A stretch of 60,124 bases of DNA. Origin: Rothia gullae (GTDB lineage: Bacteria; Actinomycetota; Actinomycetes; Actinomycetales; Micrococcaceae). The notes beneath the pieces are model-generated. The model was not told where the DNA came from and did no database searches. It saw nothing but the letters and a program-made list of their open reading frames with translations. The stretch lies in NCBI RefSeq assembly GCF_024294905.1, contig NZ_JANCOC010000004.1, forward strand, positions 123,711 through 183,834, read 5' to 3'. Each line of letters opens with the position of its first letter. Position 1 is the first letter of the stretch. This document shows, piece by piece, positions 33,982-43,582 of the stretch. The translations under genes and the position numbers were made by a program.

Positions 33982-35283
33982 TTAGCGGCGCGGGGTTGCC
34001 AGCTCGCCGTTCAGCACGGTCGGGTGGCCAGCGTAGAAGGTTGCACGGATCGAGCCGGGCACCTCCATGTCGCGGTAGGGGTTGTTCTTACCCTTGGTTG
34101 CCTGCTCCTCCGGCTTGATAACGCGGGTTGCCTTCGGGTCGACCAGCACAATGTTTGCCGGTTCGCCTTCGGCAAGCGGGCGGCCCTGCTCGTGGTCCAG
34201 GCGACCAATCTTCGCGGGCTCCTCGGAGAGGATGCGTGCCACATCACGCCAGGTGATCATGCCGGTGTCAACCAGGGTCATCTGGATGATGGACAGTGCC
34301 TGCTCCAGGCCGGTCATACCGTTCGCGGCGCACGCCCACTCGCATTCCTTGGTCTCTGCCGGGTGCGGTGCGTGGTCGGTACCGATTACGTCGATGATGC
34401 CGTCAGCAACAGCCTGACGCAGCGCCATGACGTCCTCTTCGGTGCGCAACGGCGGGTTCACTTTGAAGATCGGGTCGTAGGTGCGTGCGGTCTCGTCGGT
34501 GAGCAGCAGGTGGTGCGGGGTTGCCTCCGCGGTTACCTTCACGCCGCGGGACTTAGCCCAGCGCACAACCTCAATGGAGCCCTTGGTGGACAGGTGGCAG
34601 ATGTGCAGCTTGGAGTCCAGGTGCTCAGCCAGCAGCACGTCGCGGGCAATGATTGCCTCTTCAGCGACGGCGGGCCAACCGGTCAGACCCAGGTCAGCGG
34701 ACACCTTACCTTCGTTCATCTGGGCGCCTTCGGTCAGGCGCGGCTCCTGCGCGTGCTGCGCGATAACACCGTCGAAGGTCTTGACGTATTCGAGGGCGCG
34801 ACGCATCACTGCGGGGTCGTACACGCACATGCCGTCGTCAGAGAACACGCGCACGTTCGCGGTGGAGTTCGCCATGCCGCCAATGTCGGAGAGGCGCTCA
34901 CCCTTCAGACCCACGGTCACTGCGCCGATGGGCTGAACGCGGCACCATGCGGATTCCTTGCCGAGGCGGTCAACCTGCTCAACCACTGCGGCGGTATCTG
35001 CCACGGGCATGGAGTTTGCCATGGCGAACACTGCGGTGTAGCCGCCCAGTGCTGCTGCGCGGGTGCCGGTCTCGACGGTTTCGGATGCCTCGTAGCCGGG
35101 CTGACGCAGGTGGGTGTGGATATCAACCAGGCCGGGCAGCGCCACCTGGCCTGCTGCCTCGACGACCTGTGCGTCTGCGGCGTCAATATTCTCTGCGATG
35201 CGGCTAATCACGCCGTCCTCGATGAGGATGTCGGTGACCTTTTCGCCGTAGAGGCTTGCGCCCTTGATCAGGTACTTGCTCAT
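33982..35283 (-). CDS. pyrC: Dihydroorotase
   Basis: Cyclises carbamoyl aspartate to dihydroorotate; 433 residues, the long class I type. Zinc-site motif VDIHTHLRQPGYE near residue 57, then the carboxylated Lys/His region, HICHLSTKGSIEVVRWAK, EATPHHLLLTDE, and GTDHAPHPAETKE. Third gene of the pyr operon, 30 bp after pyrB. Confidence 0.96.
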   Translation of the reverse strand: MSKYLIKGASLYGEKVTDILIEDGVISRIAENIDAADAQVVEAAGQVALPGLVDIHTHLRQPGYEASETVETGTRAAALGGYTAVFAMANSMPVADTAAVVEQVDRLGKESAWCRVQPIGAVTVGLKGERLSDIGGMANSTANVRVFSDDGMCVYDPAVMRRALEYVKTFDGVIAQHAQEPRLTEGAQMNEGKVSADLGLTGWPAVAEEAIIARDVLLAEHLDSKLHICHLSTKGSIEVVRWAKSRGVKVTAEATPHHLLLTDETARTYDPIFKVNPPLRTEEDVMALRQAVADGIIDVIGTDHAPHPAETKECEWACAANGMTGLEQALSIIQMTLVDTGMITWRDVARILSEEPAKIGRLDHEQGRPLAEGEPANIVLVDPKATRVIKPEEQATKGKNNPYRDMEVPGSIRATFYAGHPTVLNGELATPRR

Positions 35284-35313
35284 GGTTTTGGTTCCTCTCG
35301 TTAGGAAGGTCGT

Positions 35314-36315
35314 TTAGGATTCGTCGCCGGCGTAGAGCTTGGCGCTGGAGCCGTCGGTCAGAAGCAGGTAGAGCACCGCCATGCGCAGCGCCACGCCGTT
35401 GCTGACCTGGCGCAGGACCCAGGAGTTGGTGGCGTCGGCGGCTTCGGTGCAGATTTCCAGGCCGCGGTTCATGGGGCCCGGGTGCAGGATTGCGACCGGC
35501 TGCGGCTGCGCCTGCAGGGTTGCGAAACGTTCGGCGGTCAGGCCCCACAGGTCGGTGTATTCCTCTGCGGAGGGGAAGTACGCGGCGTTCATGCGTTCCT
35601 TCTGGATGCGCAGCAGCATGACGGCGTCGGGGTTGGTGGCGATGGCTTCGTCGAAGTCGTGGAAGATTTCCAGGCCGGCTTCTTCAACCCAGGAGGCGGT
35701 ATTCAGCGGCAGCAGGGTCGGCGGTGCGACGAAGACGACCTGCGCGCCGAGGGTGGTCAGCAGCCAGAGGTTGGAGCGTGCCACGCGCGAGTGCAGGATG
35801 TCGCCGACGATGAGCACACGCATGCCGGACAGGTCGGTGCCACGGGGGCTGTCGAGGCCGTCGCGTTCTGCCTTGTACTGGCGCAGGGATACGGCGTCGA
35901 GCAGTGCCTGGGTAGGGTGTGCGTGGGTGCCGTCGCCCGCGTTGAGTACGGGGATGTCGGTCCAGCCTGCCTCGGCAAGGCGCTGGGGTGCGCCGGATGC
36001 CGAGTGGCGGATCACGAACGCATCCGCGGCAATCGCTTTGAGGGTCTGCGCGGTGTCCTTGAGCGACTCGCCCTTAGACACGGAGGAGCCAGATGCGGAG
36101 AAGTTGGTGACGGCGGCGCCCAGGCGCTTCTCGGCGGCTTCGAAGGAGAGGCGGGTTCGGGTGGAGTCCTCGAAGAAGAGGTTGACGACGGTCTTGCCGT
36201 TGAGCACGTTGAGGGTGCGGTTTTCGGCTTTGACCTGCGCCATGTAGTCGGCGACGTCAAGGATTTCGATGGCTTCTTCGCGGGTTAGTTCGCGGGTGTC
36301 GAGCAGATGCTTCAT
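35314..36315 (-). CDS. pyrB: Aspartate carbamoyltransferase
   Basis: Joins carbamoyl phosphate and aspartate; 333 residues. Carbamoyl-phosphate site [20 protein letters not shown] near residue 50, [27 protein letters not shown], and [12 protein letters not shown]. The start overlaps pyrR by 4 bp (ATGA). No separate regulatory subunit is encoded nearby. Confidence 0.97.
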   Translation of the reverse strand: MKHLLDTRELTREEAIEILDVADYMAQVKAENRTLNVLNGKTVVNLFFEDSTRTRLSFEAAEKRLGAAVTNFSASGSSVSKGESLKDTAQTLKAIAADAFVIRHSASGAPQRLAEAGWTDIPVLNAGDGTHAHPTQALLDAVSLRQYKAERDGLDSPRGTDLSGMRVLIVGDILHSRVARSNLWLLTTLGAQVVFVAPPTLLPLNTASWVEEAGLEIFHDFDEAIATNPDAVMLLRIQKERMNAAYFPSAEEYTDLWGLTAERFATLQAQPQPVAILHPGPMNRGLEICTEAADATNSWVLRQVSNGVALRMAVLYLLLTDGSSAKLYAGDES

Positions 36316-36980
36316 GAGAGCCCTCCCAGCTGGATAATGTCAACTCGGTCTGTTGCGTTGTCGGTTTCAGTCAGTACGACGCGCACGGTTTCGCTGGCGC
36401 TGGTGGGCAGGTTTTTGCCCACGTGGTCGGCGCGGATGGGTAGTTGCCGGTGTCCGCGGTCTACGAGGACTGCCAGGCGTACGAGGGCGGGTCGTCCGTG
36501 GGCGTTGAGTGCGTCGAGGGCGGCGCGTACGGTGCGGCCGGAGTAGAGGACGTCGTCAACGAGGACTACGGTTTTGCCTTCGATGCCGATAGTGGGCATG
36601 ATGCTTTCCCCTGCGGTGTCTGGGGAGGTGGTGCCGCCGGTTCGCTGGTCGTCGCGGTAGGCGGTGATGTCCAGGGCGCCGATTCGTGTTTCTGCGTTGA
36701 AGTTCGGCTCGATGGCTTGGATGCGGGCTGCGAGTCGTACGGCGAGGGGCACGCCGCGGGAGCGGATGCCGATGAGTACGAGGTTTTCTACGCCTTTATT
36801 GGTTTCAATAATTTCGTAGGCGATGCGGGTGAGGGCGCGGCGGATTTCGTCCTCGCTGAGGATGGTGCGGCCGACGGTGGTCGCGTCCTCCAAGGTGCTT
36901 TGAGGGGTTGCCGAATGGGGGGCTGCGGTTAGATTTCGCCCCTGATTCGCGCCGGATGTGGGTACAGTTGACCCAGGCAT
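36312..36980 (-). CDS. pyrR: PyrR pyrimidine operon regulator / uracil phosphoribosyltransferase
   Basis: First gene of the pyr operon. The 222-residue product has the PRPP-binding motif [19 protein letters not shown] near residue 140 and the PyrR core from [18 protein letters not shown], after a roughly 35-residue N-terminal extension lacking family features. PyrR binds its own mRNA when UMP is high. The leader contains a PyrR-binding-loop-like sequence immediately before the ribosome binding site, so translational repression, as shown for mycobacteria, is likely. Confidence 0.95.
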   Translation of the reverse strand: MPGSTVPTSGANQGRNLTAAPHSATPQSTLEDATTVGRTILSEDEIRRALTRIAYEIIETNKGVENLVLIGIRSRGVPLAVRLAARIQAIEPNFNAETRIGALDITAYRDDQRTGGTTSPDTAGESIMPTIGIEGKTVVLVDDVLYSGRTVRAALDALNAHGRPALVRLAVLVDRGHRQLPIRADHVGKNLPTSASETVRVVLTETDNATDRVDIIQLGGLS

Positions 36981-36986
36981 AGCCGT

Positions 36987-37010
36987 CTCCTTCCCCGCCT
37001 CACGGGACGG
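36987..37010 (-). promoter_or_regulatory. PyrR-binding loop overlapping the pyrR ribosome binding site
   Basis: On the minus strand the leader reads CCGTCCCGTGAGGCGGGG followed by AAGGAG. CCC/GGG arms present the loop GTGAGG, matching the conserved purine-rich CCNGNGAGG pattern of PyrR-binding loops. The stem runs into the Shine-Dalgarno sequence 10-12 nt before the ATG, so PyrR binding could block initiation. No antiterminator/terminator pair is present between here and the ATG. Confidence 0.7.
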
Positions 37011-37183
37011 AATTTAAAGGTTTTGTGCTTCTAGTAGGGTACCACAGTTCACAGGCTACGTTCAGGTTCGGCGAGAGACCGCTCACGGCGGGGACGGAGC
37101 TGGTATGGAGCGGGGCGGGGGATCCGTCCTCAAGGCGCTCAGCCACGCAGAACTGCACCAACCAAACGCAACCTAGACACAGA

Positions 37184-37227
37184 AAACCCCCGCCGTCCTG
37201 TAGTTCGCTACAGCACGGCGGGGGTTT
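37184..37227 (-). terminator. nusB terminator
   Basis: Arms AAACCCCCGCCGT / ACGGCGGGGGTTT with inner CTGTAG / CTACAG and a 4-nt loop. On the minus strand it ends GGGGGTTTTCTGTGTCT. It ends the efp-nusB transcript about 90 bp after the nusB stop and upstream of the pyr promoter. Confidence 0.9.
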
Positions 37228-37313
37228 CACGTACGCTCCCCTGCGGGCGCATCCTCAACAGCAGCAAACCAAACCAGCTATAAGAGCTGGTGGGCAGGCC
37301 GCGGCGGGACGTC

Positions 37314-37724
37314 TTACGCGAGCAGGGTCGGCTTCACCTGACGGAGCTTATCCAGCAGACCGTTCACGAACTTTGGAGATTCATTCGTGGACAGCACACG
37401 CGCCAGACCGACAGCCTCAGAAATTGCGACAGCATCCGGAACTTCGTCATTGTACAGAAGCTCCCAAGCGCCAATACGCAGCACGGCACGGTCCACGGCG
37501 GGCATACGCTCGAAGGACCAGTCACGGGCGTAAGTCTCCACAAACTCGCGGATCTCTTCGTCGTGGTCGCGAACGCCACGAATGATTTCCTCAGAGTAAG
37601 CAGAGATCTGCGCTACCGTGTACAGTCGGCGGCGGCGGAGTACCTCAATATAATCTTCGTTGCGCTGATCCGCCTCGAAGAGCACTTCGAGGGCGCGCAA
37701 TCGGGCTTTCGTACGCGAATTCAT
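37314..37724 (-). CDS. nusB: Transcription antitermination protein NusB
   Basis: Binds boxA RNA with NusE/S10 for rRNA antitermination and rRNA maturation; 136 residues. Family features: RTKARLRALEVLFEADQR at the start, RMPAVDRAVLRIGAWELLY and VPDAVAISEAVGLARVLS, and KFVNGLLDKLRQ. Its ATG overlaps the efp stop (TAATG). Confidence 0.96.
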   Translation of the reverse strand: MNSRTKARLRALEVLFEADQRNEDYIEVLRRRRLYTVAQISAYSEEIIRGVRDHDEEIREFVETYARDWSFERMPAVDRAVLRIGAWELLYNDEVPDAVAISEAVGLARVLSTNESPKFVNGLLDKLRQVKPTLLA

Positions 37725-38287
37725 TAGTCGTTCACGCGACCGAGGTACTCACCGGTGCGGGTGTCAACCTTGACCTTGGTGCCGGTCTCCAGGAACAGGG
37801 GAACCTGAATCTCGTAGCCGGTCTCAACGGTTGCGGGCTTGGTGCCGCCGGTGGAGCGGTCACCCTGCAGGCCGGGCTCGGTGTAGGTGATTTCGAGGAC
37901 CACGGATGCGGGCAGCTCGATGTACAGGGGGCTACCCTCGTGCATTGCGATGGTTGCGGTCTGGGACTCGAGTATGTAGTTTGCTGCGTCGCCAACAACG
38001 GTTGCGGGAACGTTGATCTGGTCGTAGGTCTTCATGTCCATGAAGACGTAGTCGTCGCCGTCCTGGTACAGGTACTGGTAGTCGGAGCGGTCAACGGTTG
38101 CGGTTTCGATCTTAGCGCCAGCGTTGAAGGTGCGGTCGACGACCTTGCCGGAGGTAACGTTGCGCAGCTTGGTGCGGACGAATGCGCCACCCTTACCGGG
38201 CTTAACGTGCTGGAACTCTACGACGGACCAGAGGTTGCCGTCAATCTTCAGGACGGCGCCGTTCTTAATATCGGTAGTGGATGCCAT
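37724..38287 (-). CDS. efp: Elongation factor P
   Basis: Stimulates peptide-bond formation at polyproline stalls; 187 residues, normal length. Starts [17 protein letters not shown] with AAGGAG at ideal spacing. The KOW-like N-domain holds [17 protein letters not shown], where the Lys at the loop tip is modified in some bacteria; two OB domains follow, ending [10 protein letters not shown]. An upstream in-frame ATG (38317) is unlikely. Coupled to nusB. Confidence 0.96.
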   Translation of the reverse strand: MASTTDIKNGAVLKIDGNLWSVVEFQHVKPGKGGAFVRTKLRNVTSGKVVDRTFNAGAKIETATVDRSDYQYLYQDGDDYVFMDMKTYDQINVPATVVGDAANYILESQTATIAMHEGSPLYIELPASVVLEITYTEPGLQGDRSTGGTKPATVETGYEIQVPLFLETGTKVKVDTRTGEYLGRVND

Positions 38288-38442
38288 GGGGCTCTCCTTC
38301 GTGTCATCGACGCTCACGCCGTAGTGGTACCCGGCGAGGCGCTAAGTTTTCAATGAGCAAAAATATGTCCCGTACATTCTACAGGATGCGCACGAATTTG
38401 CCTAGCAGAGGCGCCACATTTTCTGTGGCACCCCGCCCGGCT

Positions 38443-38466
38443 GGCGCGTATTAGCAAACACGCGCC
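38443..38466 (-). terminator. Hairpin between aroB and efp
   Basis: GGCGCGT / ACGCGCC arms with a 10-nt loop, 35 bp after the aroB stop. No T run, so termination is weak at best. Confidence 0.35.
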
Positions 38467-38499
38467 GGGTGCATCCGGTGCATGTACGGGACTCATCAC

Positions 38500-39627
38500 C
38501 TACTCGGTAATCTCCTGGTAGGTCATGTACAGGATTGAGTCGTCCGGCACCTCGTAGACGCGCGGGCGAGCCAAACCGTCAAGAATGATGAAGCGCAGCA
38601 GGTTGCCGCGTGCCTTCTTGTCGCGGCGCATCGTTTCGAGCAGCTGGGGCCATGCGTCTGCCTTGTAGGAGGTGGGCAGACCCAGCGATTCGAGGATGCG
38701 GCGGGTGCGTGCCACGAGTTCTTCGTCGGCGTGGCCGGTTGCCAGCGCCAGTTCGGCGGCGTAGACCATGCCGACGGACACTGCCGCGCCGTGACGCCAC
38801 TGGTAGCGTTCGTTGCGCTCGATGGCGTGGGCGAGGGTGTGGCCGTAGTTCAGGATTTCACGGCGACCGGATTCGCGGAGGTCCTCAGAGACGACCTCCG
38901 CCTTCACGCGCACGCTGCGTTCAATGAGTTCACGCATCACGGCGGACTGCGAGTCGCGTACGGCGTTCGGGTTCGCCTCAATCAGGTCGAGAATTTCGGG
39001 GTCTGCGATGAAGCCGCACTTGACGACCTCACCCATGCCGGTCAGCAGCTCATATTCAGGCAGGGTGCGCAGGGTGCCGATCTCGCAGAGCACCGCTGCG
39101 GGCGGCCAGAACGCGCCGACCAGGTTCTTACCTTCGGCGGTGTTGATGCCGGTCTTACCGCCCACGGCAGCGTCCACCATACCGAGCAGGGTGGTCGGGA
39201 TGTGAATAACGCGCACGCCGCGCAACCAGGTTGCCGCGACGAATCCGGCAACGTCGGTAATGGCGCCGCCGCCCACGGAAATGATCGCGTCGGTGCGGGT
39301 GAAGTCGTTCTGACCGAGCACCTGCCAGCAGAACGCCGCCACCTGGTAGTGCTTCGCCTCTTCAGCGTCCGGAATTTCGGCGCTGAACGATTCGTAGCCC
39401 ATGGCACGCAGGTCTTCCATGACCAGCTCACCCGTGGAACGCAGGGCACGCGGGTGAATCACGAGCACCTTCTTGGCGCGGTTGCCCAGAATTTCGGGGA
39501 TTTTACCGAGCAGATTGTGGCCGATGAGAACCTCATAGTTCTCACGCGGGGAGCTGCCGGTCACCGGGATGCGGGTGATATCTTCCGCGCCGGAGGCACC
39601 GAAAGTGGGGGTGGGCTGAGTGCTCAT
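38500..39627 (-). CDS. aroB: 3-dehydroquinate synthase
   Basis: Second step of the shikimate pathway; converts DAHP to 3-dehydroquinate with NAD and a metal ion. The 375-residue product shows YEVLIGHNLLGKIPEIL, SVGGGAITDVAGFVAATWLRG for NAD binding, STPTTLLGMVDAAVGGKTGIN-type sequence (here IPTTLLGMVDAAVGGK), MGEVVKCGFIAD and the metal ligands in LNYGHTLAHAIE. AAAGGA before two adjacent ATGs; the second (39627) has better spacing. Part of aroE-aroC-aroK-aroB. Confidence 0.96.
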   Translation of the reverse strand: MSTQPTPTFGASGAEDITRIPVTGSSPRENYEVLIGHNLLGKIPEILGNRAKKVLVIHPRALRSTGELVMEDLRAMGYESFSAEIPDAEEAKHYQVAAFCWQVLGQNDFTRTDAIISVGGGAITDVAGFVAATWLRGVRVIHIPTTLLGMVDAAVGGKTGINTAEGKNLVGAFWPPAAVLCEIGTLRTLPEYELLTGMGEVVKCGFIADPEILDLIEANPNAVRDSQSAVMRELIERSVRVKAEVVSEDLRESGRREILNYGHTLAHAIERNERYQWRHGAAVSVGMVYAAELALATGHADEELVARTRRILESLGLPTSYKADAWPQLLETMRRDKKARGNLLRFIILDGLARPRVYEVPDDSILYMTYQEITE

Positions 39628-39652
39628 CATGTGTCCTTTCACAGGTGAGGGG

Positions 39653-41026
39653 TTAAGCTTGGGGGCGCTGCGCGCGGGAGGTGCGGGTTGCGGTCACGTA
39701 CGCCTGGATTTCGGCGGTCATCTCGGTGATGGGGCGGCCGCCTCGTGCGTCCAGGGTGAAGTGCGCCAGCTCTTCGTATCGGCTGCGGCGGCGCTCAAAA
39801 ATTTCGGTCCACCGCTCGACCGGGTTCGGCTGCAGCAGCGGGCGGGTCTTGTTGCCGGTAATGCGCGGGGTGACGGTGTCAGCATCAACGAGGATGTACA
39901 CCACACATTCGTCCTTGAGCAGCTCCGCAACCGAGTCGGTCATGGGCGCGCCACCACCCAGGGAGAACACCGTGTTGCGGTACACGGGCGAGGTGAGGAC
40001 CTCTTCGATGGTTTTGCGTTCGAGCTCGCGGAAGTACGCCTCACCGAAGATCTCGAAGATTTCGGAGACTTCGCCGTAGCGTTCCACGATGAGCTGGTCG
40101 GCGTCGAGAAACTCGTAGCCGTAAAAACGCGCCAAGTGCGTACCAATGTAGGTCTTACCTGCCGCCATGGGGCCAATGAGCACGATGGGGCGGGAACGTT
40201 CCGCGAAGTTCTCGTGCATTTCACGCACCTGCTGCGGGTGGATGCGAGCACCGGCGGACTCGTCTTCTGCGAGCGCATCTGCGGGGACAGCAAACTCTGC
40301 GGGGACGGTGAGCTCTGCGGATGCCACAGATTCAGCCGGCACTGCAGGTTCGGCGGGCGCAGCAACCTGAACCTTGCCGAACAGCGCCGGAGTCGGACGA
40401 ACCGGCTTGGCGGGTGCAGGCTTGGGCGCAGCGACTACTGACGGCGCGGCCGGTTTTGGAGCTACGGGCTTGGGTGCATCCGCCTGTGCGGGCTCCTCGC
40501 GAGGCTCTTCCTCAGCCATGCCCTGCAGGGCGCTGAGCAGCTTCAGGCGCAGGTCCTCGTCCAGGCCGAGCGCCGGTTCGGCGTCCTCAGATACCGAGGA
40601 GGCGTACAGGCGCACACCCTGCGTGCTCGCCGTAGCAGCGGCGGGCAGGGGGCGGGCGCCAGAACGCATCAGGTCAGCGGGAGTGGGCACCCGAGAAGCC
40701 GGGCGCGCAGAAGAAACTGACGCGGAAGAACCCGATGCGGCAGCCTCACGCGCGACAGTCTCACGAACCCCAGCGCCCGCAACCTCAACAGCCTCAGCGT
40801 CCGCAATCTCAACACTCTGCTCAGCCGCAGCAGATACACCGGGTTCCGCACCGGACTCTGCACCGGGTTCCGGGCGCGGCGAAGCGCCCCCTCGCGCACG
40901 CTGCGTTGCCGCAGCAATACGCGCAAGAGGGCTCGAAGCTACCGGGCGAACACCCTGCTCCACAGAAACTTCCCCGGAACCGCGACCCTTCGCGCCGCGG
41001 CCCTCAAACTCTGCCGGAAGGGGCAC
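39653..41026 (-). CDS. aroK: Shikimate kinase with long N-terminal extension
   Basis: Phosphorylates shikimate at the 3-hydroxyl. The kinase domain is the last 170 residues: IVLIGPMAAGKTYIGTHLA (Walker A), FLDADQLIVERYGEVSEIF, FRELERKTIEEVL and SLGGGAPMTDS. Before it the same frame encodes about 275 residues rich in Ala, Pro, Glu and Ser, with runs such as PKPVAPKPAAPSVVAAPKP and repeated VPAE units, probably disordered. A standard shikimate kinase is about 170-190 residues. The GTG at 41026 overlaps the aroC stop (TAGTG); a TTG at 41038 is also in frame. An internal start near the kinase domain (MHENFAERSRP, about 40219) cannot be excluded. Confidence 0.85.
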   Translation of the reverse strand: MPLPAEFEGRGAKGRGSGEVSVEQGVRPVASSPLARIAAATQRARGGASPRPEPGAESGAEPGVSAAAEQSVEIADAEAVEVAGAGVRETVAREAAASGSSASVSSARPASRVPTPADLMRSGARPLPAAATASTQGVRLYASSVSEDAEPALGLDEDLRLKLLSALQGMAEEEPREEPAQADAPKPVAPKPAAPSVVAAPKPAPAKPVRPTPALFGKVQVAAPAEPAVPAESVASAELTVPAEFAVPADALAEDESAGARIHPQQVREMHENFAERSRPIVLIGPMAAGKTYIGTHLARFYGYEFLDADQLIVERYGEVSEIFEIFGEAYFRELERKTIEEVLTSPVYRNTVFSLGGGAPMTDSVAELLKDECVVYILVDADTVTPRITGNKTRPLLQPNPVERWTEIFERRRSRYEELAHFTLDARGGRPITEMTAEIQAYVTATRTSRAQRPQA

Positions 41027-42243
41027 TACGCGTCCCAACCAGCCACGTTAGACTCCCACGCCAGAGACGCCGGAATGGCGTCCAGGTAGGAATCCATGTT
41101 GCGGCGAGTCTCACCAATCGAGTCGCCGCCAAACTTCTCCAGTGCAGCCTCAGCGAGCACCAGGGCGACCATAGCCTCCGCCACCACGCCGGCGGCGGGA
41201 ACAGCACACACGTCCGAACGCTGGTGGTGGGCGCGAGCCTCTTCACCGGTGGAAGTGTCAATGGTCTTCAGAGCCTTCGGCACGGTCGCAATGGGCTTCA
41301 TTGCCGCGCGCACACGCAGCAGGTCGCCAATGCTCATGCCACCCTCAATACCACCGGCACGGTTGGTATCGCGGGTTACGCCGTGCTCACCAATGGAAAT
41401 CTCGTCGTGAGCGGCAGTGCCCGGGCGGTCAGCGGTCGCGAAACCGTCGCCAACCTCAACGCCCTTAATCGCCTGAATACCCATCAGCGCTGCGGCAAGG
41501 CGCGCGTCCAGGCGGCGGTCCCAGTGCACGTACGAACCCAGTCCGGGAGGCATACCGTACGCGAGCACCTCAACCACGCCGCCGAGAGTCTCGCCGTCCC
41601 TGTGCGCCTCGTCCACGCGCTGAACCATCGCGTCAGAGGTCGCCTTGTCGAAGCAGCGCAGCGGGTCAGCGTCCAGCTGATCAACGTTACGGGGCGAAGG
41701 CACCGGGGCGCCCTCGGGAGCATGTACGCCACCCACAGCTACGGTGTGAGAAACCAGCTCAACATCCAGAGCCTTCAAAATCTGTGCGGCAACCACGCCA
41801 AGAGCCACGCGGGTCGCAGTCTCACGCGCGGAGGCGCGCTCCAGCACCGGGCGAGCCTCAGAGAAGTTGTACTTCTGCATACCCGCAAAATCGGCGTGAC
41901 CGGGGCGCGGACGGGTCAGCGCAGCATTACGCGCACGCCCCTCAATCAGCTTCGGATCCACCGGGTCGGAGCTCATCACGTCAGTCCACTTGGGCCACTC
42001 GGTGTTCGCAATCTCAATCGCGACCGGGCCGCCCTGAGTCAGGCCGTGACGCACACCGCCCAGGATGCGCACGCGGTCCTCCTCGAACTTCATGCGGGCA
42101 CCGCGGCCGTAGCCAAGGCGGCGACGAGCCAGGGCATCACGCACCATGTCGCTGGTGAGTTTCACACCGGCGGGTACGCCCTCAATAATGCCGACGAGTG
42201 CCTCGCCGTGGGATTCTCCGGCAGTGAGCCAACGCAGGGCCAT
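41026..42243 (-). CDS. aroC: Chorismate synthase
   Basis: Forms chorismate from EPSP using reduced FMN; 405 residues. Starts [19 protein letters not shown], with [35 protein letters not shown] and [11 protein letters not shown], the family signatures. It precedes aroK, with which its stop overlaps, and follows aroE by about 120 bp. Confidence 0.98.
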   Translation of the reverse strand: MALRWLTAGESHGEALVGIIEGVPAGVKLTSDMVRDALARRRLGYGRGARMKFEEDRVRILGGVRHGLTQGGPVAIEIANTEWPKWTDVMSSDPVDPKLIEGRARNAALTRPRPGHADFAGMQKYNFSEARPVLERASARETATRVALGVVAAQILKALDVELVSHTVAVGGVHAPEGAPVPSPRNVDQLDADPLRCFDKATSDAMVQRVDEAHRDGETLGGVVEVLAYGMPPGLGSYVHWDRRLDARLAAALMGIQAIKGVEVGDGFATADRPGTAAHDEISIGEHGVTRDTNRAGGIEGGMSIGDLLRVRAAMKPIATVPKALKTIDTSTGEEARAHHQRSDVCAVPAAGVVAEAMVALVLAEAALEKFGGDSIGETRRNMDSYLDAIPASLAWESNVAGWDA

Positions 42244-42362
42244 AGGTTAACCTCTTTTCATTGCACCCGCACCGCAGCGCAGGAGGAAGGAATAATAATT
42301 CTTCACGTGTATAAACAGTGTATAAAATGCCTGTTTACTGAGCGAGTGAAAGCACGCTTTTT

Positions 42363-43298
42363 TCACGAAACGGAAGCACGAGGCGCAAGATCAACCGCCG
42401 CGCACATCGCATTCACCAAACCCAGCAGCTCACCCTCAGACAGGGTGCGGTCGGTAAATAGCAGCACCTGCTCCACCGCCTGATACAGCAGCATCTCCAG
42501 GCCAGAAACCACCGTGCCGCCGTTAGCCTCCCAAGCACTCGCCAGTACCGAAGGCCACGGGTTATACGCAACATCGAGCAGTACCGGCCGGTGCGTCGCG
42601 GAGGCGCCCTTCAGCCCGCTCAGCTGGCTCGCCCACTCATCCGCCGCATGGGCCGGAAGCGTAGAAATCACCGGGTGATGACCGCGTTCCGCAAGATTCT
42701 GCGGCAAATCAGCCAGGGAAACCTGCTCCAGCTGAACGCCAAGGCGGTCCGCCGCCTCCTGCACGCTACCGAGCTTATGCAGCGAACGGGCGTACACGCT
42801 CACACGGGAATACCCCAGCTGATGCAGTGCGGTCAGGGCGGAAATAGCCGTCGCTCCCCCACCCACAATCGCGGCAGAATCCTTGAGTGGCTGCGGCTCC
42901 AAACCGGCGTGACGCAGCGCGTTCACGATGCCGATCACGTCCGTGTTATCACCCAGCACCTTCTCACCGCGCGGATACACCGTGTTCACCGCACCGGTCA
43001 CGCGGGCAGTCTCACTCAGCTCATCGCAATACTTAATGACCGCGGTCTTCAACGGCATCGTCACCGACAGACCCGCAATATACGGGGCGTCCTCCGTACC
43101 GTCCGGGTGGCGCACCCCATGCATAATCGCCGGCAAATCATCGGGCAGAGTATCGCGGCGATCATAACCCAAATTCTGCTCACCCAAAAAGTCATACGCG
43201 GCACGATGCAGCGCAGGCGACAGCGAATGCGCAATAGGGTGCCCCAGCACGTAGGCGCGGCGAAGATACGGGGCCTCACGGTACGGTTCAGTCTTCAT
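42363..43298 (-). CDS. aroE: Shikimate dehydrogenase
   Basis: Reduces 3-dehydroshikimate to shikimate with NADPH; 311 residues. Substrate-site GHPIAHSLSPALHRAAYDFL near residue 22, SVTMPLKTAV with the catalytic Lys, GAVNTVY, GDNTDVIGI, and the nucleotide-binding AIVGGGATAISAL. The ATG at 43298 gives a family-typical N-terminus; an in-frame ATG at 43388 has GGGAGGG upstream and would add 30 residues, so the start is not fully certain. Confidence 0.93.
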   Translation of the reverse strand: MKTEPYREAPYLRRAYVLGHPIAHSLSPALHRAAYDFLGEQNLGYDRRDTLPDDLPAIMHGVRHPDGTEDAPYIAGLSVTMPLKTAVIKYCDELSETARVTGAVNTVYPRGEKVLGDNTDVIGIVNALRHAGLEPQPLKDSAAIVGGGATAISALTALHQLGYSRVSVYARSLHKLGSVQEAADRLGVQLEQVSLADLPQNLAERGHHPVISTLPAHAADEWASQLSGLKGASATHRPVLLDVAYNPWPSVLASAWEANGGTVVSGLEMLLYQAVEQVLLFTDRTLSEGELLGLVNAMCAAVDLAPRASVS

Positions 43299-43421
43299 CG
43301 ATACTCTCTCGCTCTCAACGCTGGGGAACGCTCTCAACACTTGGGGCTTGCGGGCTTGCGGACACGCACGCCACGAACCCGCGTTCATAGGCGCACCCTC
43401 CCATTTTAAGGGACAAACCAA

Positions 43422-43482
43422 TATTCGGGTACAGCCCAACAACTGAGCACCCCAGCATTCGGGTACAGAGCATTCGGGTACA
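43422..43482. repeat. Three short direct repeats ATTCGGGTACAG
   Basis: The 12-mer ATTCGGGTACAG occurs at about 43423-43434, 43456-43467 and 43470-43481 in the gap between mltG and aroE, the last two nearly adjacent. Could be regulator-binding sites for aroE or a small expanding repeat. Confidence 0.5.
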
Positions 43483-43488
43483 GCAAAG

Positions 43489-43528
43489 GCGGGCACCTCC
43501 TCCACTCTCGTGGAGGCGGTACCCGCCT
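43489..43528 (-). terminator. mltG terminator
   Basis: GGCGGGCACC / GGTACCCGCC arms with inner TCCA / TGGA, 55 bp after the mltG stop. On the minus strand it is followed by TTTGCTGTACC. Confidence 0.65.
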
Positions 43529-43582
43529 CAGCAAGGAACCTTCAGTCCAAAGCTACCGAATTATAGATACCGGCTAAACCGA

